The notes below the pieces were generated by a model that was not told the origin of the DNA, did not search any database, and saw nothing but the letters and a program-made list of their open reading frames with translations. The translations under genes were made by a program, and so were the position numbers. DNA of 64,000 nt from Phallusia mammillata (taxonomy: Eukaryota > Chordata > Ascidiacea > Phlebobranchia > Ascidiidae). Shown piece after piece: positions 1 through 10,600 of the stretch. Each line of letters opens with the position of its first letter. Position 1 is the first letter of the stretch. The stretch is from positions 1 through 64,000 of the forward strand of contig QLIY01000082.1 in the NCBI GenBank assembly GCA_003260075.1. Direction: 5' to 3'.

Positions 1-2443
1 AAAGTATCCATTGTTTAGTTGAGGTGGAACTCCACAATTTACTCTTCTGCATTCAAATCCATCACCAGCCGACGCCCACGACCCGCCCCTTCGACACGTG
101 ACCACCGCGGTTCCGACGACGTAATGACCTTAGATCAGTGGTTCTCAACTCGTTTGGGCCATGGACCACCGGCCCAGTAAAAATAATATTGGGACCATTT
201 TATTTTTGGAGCAGGATTGAAGTACACATACGAAACAACCATTTGAGATTGAAATATAATAATTTAAAACCGATTTTCGAGAAGTAAGATACAATTATTA
301 ACAGCTAACATTTCGATACTCTTTCAATATGCAATATGCAATAGTCTGTAGTTTATAACCAAATTTGGTGAACGTCCTGTGGACCAACCAAAAAGTCATC
401 ATGGACCACCAGTTGAGAACCACTGCCTTAGATTAACAGAATGACTCTCAGGTTTAAATGACTCATATTAACAGAATGACATTTATATCTTAGGTTTTGT
501 CAGAATTAGGCGAAGATCCGGATTAACCAAATCCAGTTTAACCAAAGTTTACAGCCTTTTTAGCTATTTCGATTTCTGTCCATCCAGACTTACCATAACG
601 GCATTTGTAGGTTACAGCATCTCCAACCTTGTATTCAGACTTGTATTGGTCTGGATCAGCCAATCCTCTGGAAGTGGGTGCAGAACAACCAGCTTTAAAG
701 AGAAATAAAACTTGTTTTTTAGGGTTGACGGATCGGTAAGTCACGCGGTTTTATAGGGCCAAGCCACACAGTCAATAATTCGATTCGTAAACTAGCGTAA
801 TTTATATACATCAACGAGGTTATTGGAACTGGTAAAGTGCTCAAATGGAAGGCTACATTACTATCGAATATTCCTCAATTTAGTTCAACCCATCGGGAAC
901 CACTGGGTTTAACGTTAAAACCGTTAACGTTTCTTGCTTAAAAGTAAAGCTACCAGGACAGGATTAGAACCGACAAACATGTGAACTTAATGCGGTTTTA
1001 GTTTCACGGCCCACAGTTGAATTGTTCAGTTATTGAACATGGGTGCTATAAGGACAAAATAATTTTTCAACATTGTTTGTATTCTCACAGTAACACGTCG
1101 GGGTCTTTCCACTCCACAGTTTGTCGGATCGACACGTTCTTCTACTGGTTCCGTTCAGAAGGTATCCCTCGAAACAGGAATACGTCACCACTTTGCCGTA
1201 AGTTCGCGCTTCTCCAGTGATGCGACCGAATTCGGGAGCGACGAGATCAACACACGTCGCATCTAAACAAGTCAAATAGTATTTTTTGTCGAATCTCCGA
1301 AAGTATCATGATTGATATGTTTGAGTGAATCACTTTATCTTTTCCAGGGTAAAGTAAGATTTTAGTGTTTTCACAAAGATTGTCTATATTGTATGAAACT
1401 ATCGAGTCAATACTGCTGCACACTTTTTGGACTTCCCTTCAGTGCACCTGGTAACAAGATATTGGCTGCATTAGCTATTTAGCCACATTTCAACAATCCA
1501 GTTGGTTGAGAGTGGTGGTGGCATCACTTTGGTTCCCAAGCAGTTGAGCCAGCTTGGTGATGCATGGCTTTTCGGCTTGTTGCTCCCAACAAACTGGACT
1601 TTTGGATGGCTACACTAGCTCATGCAGCCCACCTTCCGATCAGACCTCATAGGTTGAAACAGTGTACACTGCCTGCCTTTTGTCTATTGCAGCGGTTCTC
1701 AAACTGGAGTCCGTGGTCCTTTACGTAGGGCTTCGTGAGGCAATTTTTAGGGGACCACAAAAAGGTTGAAGTAGTTCAATAATGTTATTTGGTTTGTGCC
1801 ACAAAAAAATTTGAATCAAGGTAGAATTGAGAATCGACTAAAAGCCTTTATTGCACGACAAATACCAAAAATAGAATTGTTCGCGCACAATAGTAATGAT
1901 TTTTTTTGTGTTGTCTGTGATTTTACAAGGCGTTGGATCATTAATATGCGCAATTTTACTCAACTATCTAAAATCCTGCAATCAACTTTCGTTTTTCTGA
2001 AAGACAAATTAAGGCCTTAGGACCACAAACCGGTTTGAAAAAGTTTGAAAAGCCCTGGTCTATTGTGATGCAAAATACAGCAACTTACTTGGGTTGAAAC
2101 ATGACTTTCCGCAAAAATCATCGCACAAACATCGTTTTTTCGGGCCTCTGCAGTCGGCGGTTGTTTTGCACCGTTTCCTACATCTTCTGCCTTCTTCCAA
2201 TTTTGGACTGACACGTGGACATTCGATTGAATCTTGGCCAAGAACAACTGCGCAAAAACGAAAACGATGCATTAAAAATACGAAATTAATTTCCAACCAC
2301 AACCAGTGGCAAGCTGATAATGCAAATTAGGTAAAATATAGGACAACAAAAATGTTTAACAACACAGTTAATAATAAAAGTCAAGCTTTGTGCAATAACT
2401 TACATGAAAAACACAAAAGCGAGAACAAGAACAAGCAATACAT
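1..2443 (-). CDS. Left head-to-head paralogue: secreted WAP-like/sushi protein (3' end outside window)
   Basis: Five exons can be read on the minus strand with continuous phase-1 joins: 2443-2404 (ATG and signal peptide MYCLFLFSLLCFS), 2247-2089 (WAP-like cysteine module), 1262-1089 (a complete sushi/CCP domain), 692-594 (first half of a sushi domain) and 128-1 (second half plus the start of another, cut by the window edge). Together they give about 200 residues of a secreted or receptor protein. Order, exon lengths (40 and 99 bp) and sequence mirror the plus-strand gene starting at 4625, so the two are divergent paralogues with about 2.2 kb between their ATGs. An hAT MITE (136-425) sits 7 bp upstream of the last exon and displaces its pyrimidine tract, so splicing there may be weakened. 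Sushi domains usually bind protein ligands in complement and adhesion proteins; a specific function cannot be assigned. Confidence 0.7.
136..425. mobile_element. hAT (Buster/SPIN-type) MITE
   Basis: The termini are CAGTGGTTCTCAACT and its inverse AGTTGAGAACCACTG. The element is flanked by a perfect 8-bp target duplication CCTTAGAT (128-135 and 426-433). It is 290 bp and non-coding. It lies immediately upstream, in transcription sense, of a sushi exon of the minus-strand gene. Confidence 0.9.
1690..2057. mobile_element. hAT (Buster/SPIN-type) non-autonomous element
   Basis: It begins CAGCGGTTCTCAAACTGG and ends with a degenerate inverse. The 8-bp target duplication GTCTATTG is intact at 1682-1689 and 2058-2065. 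It carries a 74-codon open frame without recognisable transposase features. It lies in the intron between the WAP-like and sushi exons of the left paralogue. Confidence 0.75.
2089..2247 (-). CDS. WAP-like cysteine-rich exon of left paralogue
   Basis: The acceptor is ...tttttgcgcag and the donor gtaagt; the exon is phase 1-1 and 159 bp long. It has eight cysteines in a four-disulfide-core-like spacing ending CLCDDFCGKSCFNP. A classical WAP domain has adjacent CC where this has C-L-C. The intact exon shows what is missing from the truncated plus-strand copies near 4992 and 5201. Confidence 0.6.
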
Positions 2444-4624
2444 CAGCTGGCTTTTAGCTGTGACAGCAATTAAGTTGTTCTAGAGGCACATCTAAAAAGA
2501 AAAATCGTATCTCCTAAAATTCGGTTTTGTAACAACTTTTGTTCATCAAGGCACTTATAGCTATAGTTTTAAACTGTGCCTTTACCGAACGCTGTCTACA
2601 TTGCATTATGTCTACTAAACGGGACTGCTGTTTTGATACGCTAACTGCCTTCGCGAATTTCTGCAAAAAAGTGTATTTATGCAACATGAACACAAAATGT
2701 CAATGCGTGACGATAGTCTTGTCGATTGCCTTGAGCGTTTGTGGACTTCATTTGCAAATAAATGCAACGTTGCCGGTACGGACCGTTTGTGCAAAAAAAC
2801 TTTGCACAGTATGTAGTCGAAGTTACAATTAGTTGCGAAGCAATTATAAATTTTTAGGCATCGCCAAGAACGAAACCAACGTTTCTTAACCTGGGGGTTA
2901 CCTATCACCTCAGAAAGATCGTTTGTATTTTTCTGTTTCGTGACATCATCCTATACTGTGACCCCCCCCCCCATGAACACAAAATGTCAATGCGTGACGA
3001 TAGTCTTGTCGATTGCCTTAAGCGTTTGTGGACTTCACTTGCAAATAAATGCAACGTTGCCAGTACGGACCGTTTGTGCAAAAAACTTTGCACAGTATGT
3101 AGTCGAAGTTACATTTAGTTGCGAAGCAATTATAAATGTTATCACGCAACGCCAAAAACGAAACCGACGATTCTTAACCTGGGGTTACCTATTACCCCAG
3201 AAAGATCGTTTGTATTTTTCTGTTTCGTGACGTCATCCTATACTGCGGTGTCAAAGCTTCCCAGTAAAGGAAGAAAACAACGAAATTCACAACGAATTAA
3301 TGGTCATGAAAAGGTTAAGAACCAGATAGTGCACACTGTTTCGACCTATAAGGTTCATCAGTGCAGCTGATGACAAAAGATCGACCGTATGAGCTAATGT
3401 GGCCCCTTACGGCGGTAGAACTACTAACGTAAGAACTGACAGTAGTCAGGTTTGGGAAGTTCCGCTGGGTGGCACAACAGAGCATATGCGTTTGTGAGAC
3501 AATAATTGTCGATTGCTGACTTAGCAATTATTGTCACCATAAACGCCTATGCTCCGTTGCGCCACCCAGCAAACCTGGCTACTGTCAGTTCTCACGTTGG
3601 TAGCTCTATACCCCTGACGGCCGAAATAGTGCGCACTGTCTGCAGCTTAACATGTATTTTCTCGATGCCTTTACCCCCCCCCCCAACGAAATTCACAACG
3701 AATTAATGGTCATGAAAAGGTTAAGAACCAGACAGTGCGCACTGTTTCGACCTAATTCGATCAGTGCAGCTGATGGCAAGAGATCGACCGTATGAGCTAA
3801 TGTGGCTCCCCCCCCCCTCAGTTGTTACGTTAGTAGCTCTACCCCTTACGGCCGAAATAGTGCGCACTGTCTGCAGCTTATCATGTATTTTCTCGATGCT
3901 TTTACACACACATAATGTTCCTCTCATGGGAATAACTGGCATAAGAAAGTTTAGAACCAGTAACATACAACAACGGAAACAATTGTTTGCAATTTGGCAG
4001 AGCGAAATCGCACAAAACAATCAAGCCCCCCCCCCCCGTAGTTTGGCCACCACTGCTTTACACATAATGTTCCTCTCATGGGAATAACGGGCATAAGAAG
4101 GTTTAGAACCAGTAACATAAAACAACTGAAACGATTGTTTGCAATTTGGCAGAGCGAAAATCGCACAAAAACAATCACAGTTCTTGTAACACAGCTTTCG
4201 TAGCTTAAAGCGCGTGGATCACCTATTGCTTTGACCGCACGTGCATATGCGATGAGTCGATTCGTGAATGCTTGAGGCAATCGAAAATTCCACCGCATCG
4301 CAGTATCGACGATTCTGTTTGCTTCAAAAGTTTCAGTCTCATACGAGAAAATATCGCACAGACAAAAGGTAAACGAGAAGTTTTTCAGGAAATATCATGA
4401 AATTCGGTTAGCCAAGTGAGAAACAGATTTAGAAACATACTTTAGATTGTTGTAGGGCAAGAAAGCAAGTAGAATTTACCACTTTACTTTTGGATTGAGT
4501 CAAAGAGCTTTCAGCAGCAAGTGAAACAATGCAAAAAAAACTTTCACTTTACATATCGTTTTGTATGTCTTAGATATTTTTATTTTTCCCACCAATTGCT
4601 GACTGAGACACGTGAAGCCAGCTG
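2444..4624. other. Divergent intergenic region with poly-C junctions and repeated segments
   Basis: This is the only space between the two head-to-head start codons, so any shared promoter should lie here. It is rich in near-duplicate stretches: 2687-2960 resembles 2973-3240, 3279-3330 resembles 3685-3740, and 3900-4020 resembles 4055-4180. Four poly-C runs lie at or near these joins (2962-2972, 3674-3684, 3808-3817, 4026-4037). It also contains fragments of a palindromic MITE (CAGTGCACACTGTTTCGACC-like). No coding exon is supported. Confidence 0.6.
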
Positions 4625-4664
4625 ATGCATTGCGTTCTCTTAGCCTTACTGCTTTGCTTGTCAT
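4625..4664 (+). CDS. Exon 1: signal peptide
   Basis: ATG followed by MHCVLLALLLCLS and a gtaagt donor, phase 1. It is preceded by agctg, as is the equivalent exon of the minus-strand paralogue at 2443. Too short to be found as an ORF, it is supported by the matching minus-strand exon. Confidence 0.75.
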
Positions 4665-7600
4665 GTAAGTTTTTGTACAAAATTGCGTTCCTAGAAAACA
4701 GGATTGGATAAAACTAACTTTATCCGTGAAATGTCAAGTCACACTGGAAGGGTTTCGAGTCACAAGTCAAGACGATTTTGTTTATCATATTAAGTCATTA
4801 TGGTTTTAAATTTTAAGTTAGCTTGGTGACGTCTTGTCAAGTCAAGCAAAAATGGTTAACTCATGTACACTGTTACCAGCAGTTTTCGCCTCCTCTGAAT
4901 GTTGTTTTTCCTATTGAGGCAACGGTTGCTTGTAACACACGACCTATCTACTGAGTTTCACAATAACGTTGTTTTCGTTTACCCCCCCCCCTGTCAGTTC
5001 GAGATTGGACAAAGATAGAACCTGTAGGAAAGCGTGCAAGACAACCGCCGACTGTAGAGGGCCGAAAAAACGATGTTTGTGCGACGATTTTTGCGGAAAT
5101 TCATGTTTCAACCCAAGTAAGCAATATATGCAAGCCCACTCACAACTATGAAGTGCAACCAAAAACTTACTGACCATTTGATTTGTTCAGCCCCCCCCCC
5201 GTTTGTGCGACGATTTTTGCGGAAATTCATGTTTCAACCCAAGTAAGCTGGTTTATTCTGTATTAGTAGGTTGTCTGAATGTTGCCAAAAACTTTCTGCA
5301 TAACAAGAAGGGTCAATTACAGACGAATGGATTTAAATGTTGCGGTTTAGAATAGGTGATTCCCAATTGTTGCCGAACCATTTATTAAACGAAGCTGCTG
5401 TCTTTTTAATCTGTTATGATTGGTGAAAGAAAGCCTGTATCTATTTTGTTATTATAACGACTTTATTCATGGTGGTTTGACACTAAAACGGTATGGTTAA
5501 AACAAGGAATTAAGCAAACCTTTCCCATTGTTTTGTGTTTTTGTGTTGCTCGATTGGGATTAGAACTTAAAACCTCTCGAGAACAAACAGCCTTCTACCT
5601 CTTATTTTTAGGTAGCACGTTTCCCGAACATGTGATTGAATCCAAACACTTAACGAAACCACCAGAGCTGTTTGTCAGGCCTTTCGGGCCTAAATACAAG
5701 CATTTTTAATACTGATTCTGGCTGGGTTTGGGCACCAATTGCAGGCCCACTGACAACTATGGAGTGCGACCAGAATCTTACCGACCTTTCCCCCCCCCCT
5801 CCGACAAACTGTGGAGTGGAAAGACCCCGACGTGTTACGGTGAGAAACTTTAGGAAATAGTGACAAATTAAGTTGTCATTTGTCCAATATATCTTCTTTC
5901 ATTCATTTACTTGCTAACGTTTGTGCTGGACTGGTCAATTTTTCAATGCAAACAGTAAAGAATTGTAGCATTAGAAGGGATGACTTTTCTGCCTTTTGTT
6001 TCCAACAAGCTGGAGTGCCGGTAGATGGCAACACTAGCCGATGCAGCCAAGGTCTTGTCACCAGCTGCACTGATGAGACCTTATAGCAGTGGTTCCCAAC
6101 CGGGGTGCCAATTGCAATGCTCAGGGCCGCCGCGAGATATTGATATTGCAATTCTGCGACCAAATTTTAACTTTAACCCGTTAAGTGTGGAATTTATTTA
6201 TTTCTAACCGAGTTTTAGTGTGTATTGAGTTTCGCGTCTCGCAGTTATACCCGGCTCCATTCTGAAGAGTCGCTTCGTGGGGAAGTCGTAGGAGGTAAGT
6301 AGATACTCCGCGGTAAGCCTTTGTTTTCTCACCCAGGAAAAAAAGAGTGAAAGAGATTTCGACTCGTTGCGTTTCTTTCCATAAAAAAGTTTGAATAGCA
6401 TAACGATGGATAATTTAAGAGTAACGACGGAAATTTTAAGCTTCTGCACAAGCAGATGCCTCTCGACGCGTTCTACATAAAAATTGAAAATGAATATCAT
6501 TGCATTGGAACGAAAGCTATTGTGCTTTGGTTGCAGTTTTCCACGCCATACCTATGTGAGAGTGGATTTTCCGTATTAACGAACATAAAAACAAAAACGA
6601 GAACGACTACTTATAGTCGAGGAAGAAATGCGGGTGTCTTTATCGAATGTGCCCCCAGATATTAAGGGACTTTGTGCAAGAACCCAAGCCCAAATTTTAC
6701 ACTGACTTTTTAATAAATAAATTATTACGCGCGCTATACTGTACAACCCATTCTGTGTTGTTTCATACAGTTATTTGAGATACAAAAATTGATCCAGTTT
6801 TGCTAGGGTGCCGCAAACTATTTATCTCTTTTATAGGGTGCCGCAAGGTCAAAAAGGTTGGAAACCACTGCCTTATAGGTTAAAACAGTGTGCATTGTTT
6901 GCAGCTAACTTATCATTTATTGACTTGGTGCTTTTACATTAAAAAGAGTTCTGTAAGATATAACGAAGACTGGAGACTGGAGAGGATATTTAATGCTAAT
7001 ATAGATCACATGACTGAACGGGTTGTTCAATCCAATGCGAGGAACGCGGATCTACGGATAAATGTTGGTTAAAGTTATTGTAGGCTACAGTTCAGACGAT
7101 GATTACCTTGATGCTAAAGTCATTGCAGTGTGTGGTTTCTGTTGCAAACATACTTAGTAGTTTCGGGTATTGGAATAATGCAACAATGTTTTGTGGTTAC
7201 GTATAGAGGCCGAATAGCTCGCAAAGTTCATTAGTGTGTAATACGACCTCTTCTTCAACAGCTGGTTGCCCCGCACCACGTTCCAGAGGATTGGCTTATC
7301 CAGATGCGTACAAGTCCGAATACAAAGTTGGTGAAGATGTAACGTACAGATGCCGATTTGGTAGGTTTGCATAACAGAAAATTCCTGTTAATATAGCATT
7401 TTTTGATTTTCTCTGTGTTTTACAGTCTTAGTAACATTTTGGCCCCGATTTAAACGTGAAAAATATGAAAATGATTTTGAGACCTAAATATTCTTGAAAA
7501 AAAAAATTTTTGTGCAGCAGGCACAAATGTTTTGGAAAGATGACCTTTAGTAAACCCCGAATTCCATCCTGTTAACCTCAGGTCATTACGTCGTCGGAAC

Positions 7601-10600
7601 CGCGGTGGTCACGTGTCGAAGGGGCGGGTCGTGGGCGTCGGCTGGTGATGGATTTGAATGCAGAAGAGTAAATTGTGGAGTTCCACCTCAACTAAACAAT
7701 GGATACTTTCAGGCAAATGATGGACAGGATTTCGGGGCTAAAGCTTATTACTTCTGCAATAAAGGTAATTAGTACACAGTATACAAGTGTTTTGAAGTTT
7801 TTGAGTATGTTAGTTCATTTTCTTCGGAGCTAAATGGTTGTTAATGACATTAGGCCTTTTTAGAGTGTTTTTGACATGAGTTTGCGATGAAAGCTTTTTC
7901 CATTCTGCGATAAAGGTATTTAACCACTTGCTTGAAAGACATTCAGGATTTGAAACAAGATAAAAAAGCCATTTTGTGCTAAGAAGGTTATTTAAGTGAC
8001 CATTGTATACCAGTTGATTCTGCTTGGCTTAGGGTTTAGGGTGTTATACACTGGGTTTTGTGTAATGTTGATATAGAGAAAGGTAATCACCAAAAAATAT
8101 GAAACTATACTTCATTTTCGATGTAAAGACTTAGGATCAAATTTACCAATTGATTCCTTTTGGTCCAGAGTTTTATACACTGGGTTTGGGATTAAGCGAA
8201 CAATAGCATGTATAAAGTTATTAATAGTTATATACACAACTTAGGAGAAAAAAAAGTATTTGTGTTTTAATTGAGATTTTGATGTAAAGGTTTTGTTTTT
8301 GTTGGAAATCAAAATCAGATGATATGTGGAGTTCGTGGGCAATGGGATGGAAATATACCAGCATGTGAAAGTAAGTGAAAAATTTCATCAATCATTTGGG
8401 CAACATAAAGCCCTTCAACCATGTTTGAAATGTGATTAATTGGTATGAGCTATACACTTCCCCACTTGGTTAACCAAAAAATAAAACCTCTAGTAAAACT
8501 GTAAATGAAATTATTTGAAAATGTTCAATTTTAACATGTTTATAGTTTTTCAAACATTTTCTTTTTAAATGTTGGTAAATAAACACATAACCTGGCATTG
8601 GAAATAATATGTTTTCACTTTAAATATTTAAGTATTTCGTTCCATTTAGTTGTACGATGCCCTGCACCAGAATCTCCAGATCTTGGTTCTGTTGACAGCA
8701 GTCAATCAGATTTTACGTACAACACCCAGATCACCTACAACTGCCAACAAGGCTACAAGATTAGCGGGAATTCTAAAGCGAGGTGCAACGAGAACGCAAC
8801 ATGGGGGGAAGTGCCAACCTGCGTAGGTAAAAAAAGAAAAAAATATAAAATAGTTAATACAAAAGGAATAAGTTGATCAGTGGACTAAGGTTTGTAGAGG
8901 GACTTTAGGGGCTGTCGAATTGCATCAAGATTTTTGACTGGTATTCAGAAGCTAAAATGGAAGTTAAAAAAATCTCAAAATTGGCAATGGCTCAAAAACT
9001 GTTTATTAATGCTGTCTAACTTCAAATTTAAACTGCATCACTATTTTAATTTTGTTTTCCAGTCAACAAAGATTGCAACTTTGAAGATTTTAACCAGCCA
9101 CTTTGTGGGTTTGTGAGTCCCAATTCATATTGGGTGCGGACATCCTCAAACAATGTTGCTACTGGAGCAATAGGTTACGTGGCAAGACTGACCTTTCCGG
9201 AATCTTCTGCTTCCGCAAATGCTGTATTAGAATCACCATTGTTGTCGTCACGGCAACCACACTGCCTCAAGTTCAGATATTTGGTGAAAGCTTCGAGCAG
9301 AACAGAAGATTTTCAAGTGAAACATAAACGAGGGTATATTAACAGAATCTGTTAAAAATTGTTGTATTATTAAATAAAACATATTTACTGTTGGTTAATT
9401 TTATGTGTTATTATTTAAGGTTGTTGTTTTAGACCAGTGGTTCCCAACCAGGGCCCAGGGGGGGCACGAGCTGTGTTCAAGGGGGCACAGGTGTAGTTTT
9501 ACCAGAAACACACACTAAAAATTCCCTAATTTAATCAACTATTTTGCATACTATTTGTCTATATTGAGGCTTTTTATGAATGCGGACCCTTATTTACTCT
9601 GTTCGGCCTGTTTAAAGCCGATATTAGTATCCAATTTCCACACTAGTTTGACATTTACATTTTTAAGGGGGGCACATGACTACAAAGTTACATGAAGGGG
9701 GCCACAAGGTAAAAATGACACTTTTAGGGGGGGCCTGGTCCATGGAAGGTTGGGAACCACTGTTTTAGACAAAAGCGGATTTTTTTACATAAAATGCTGA
9801 CCAAACAGATTGTTTGTTTTACATAATCTAGTTGCACAAAACAGTGAATGGTATAATGGTTTACAAACATGCCATTTGGTTGAAATTAAATTTAATGTTT
9901 AAATATAAATAATTTTTAATACTAACCCCTTGAAACCTTTTAATAAGTTTAGGTTAGTTTACAGTTTGTGCCATGTCAAATTTTATTTGCATTGTCACTT
10001 TATTTAATTGTCATTGTTAAACAGTTTTTTAACCAGCAAGGACACTAAAAAAACTTTTGGTCATTGAGTCAAGAGTTCTATCATTTACCAGTTTGTACGA
10101 GAACAGCTTTTTGTTTTTGCAGGACACAAATTTGGAAACTTCCCCGTACTCCAACTGGCATCCCCAAAATATGGCTTAGTACAGACATTGTCATACGTGT
10201 CAGTGCCTCGTCACCCGCCATACAATTTGTGGCATCCAGGTCTGCTGAAGTGGATCTGGATGACATTGAAGTTGCACCAGAAAATGAATGCAGTAAGTTG
10301 TTGGTTTCATGGATGATTCTGGTTCAATGCAAAAACAGAATTGTCTGAAGCATTCTTTCCTAATTTTATCAATTTTGGATTTTATGTTAGTAGAAATCAA
10401 AATTATGACAATATTTCACCAAATTGTATCTCACAAAATTTTTTATCACCAAAAGTCATGTATTTTGTTTTAAAACTCCAGATTTATTTAGGCAACCCTT
10501 AATTGTTCACATAACAAAAAAATATATTAAATGAACTGTTGATGTTTTGAAAATGTAAATTTTAATTTTTTATCAACACTTAAACAGTTTACTTGACCAA

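Noticed and set aside
1796..2020. 74-codon frame inside the hAT element at 1690
   Set aside because: It lacks any transposase motif and lies in a short non-autonomous element, so it is likely a chance frame.
3721..4298. Overlapping open frames of 99-115 codons
   Set aside because: They run through poly-C joins and repeated non-coding DNA; there is no conserved domain and the frames depend on homopolymer length.
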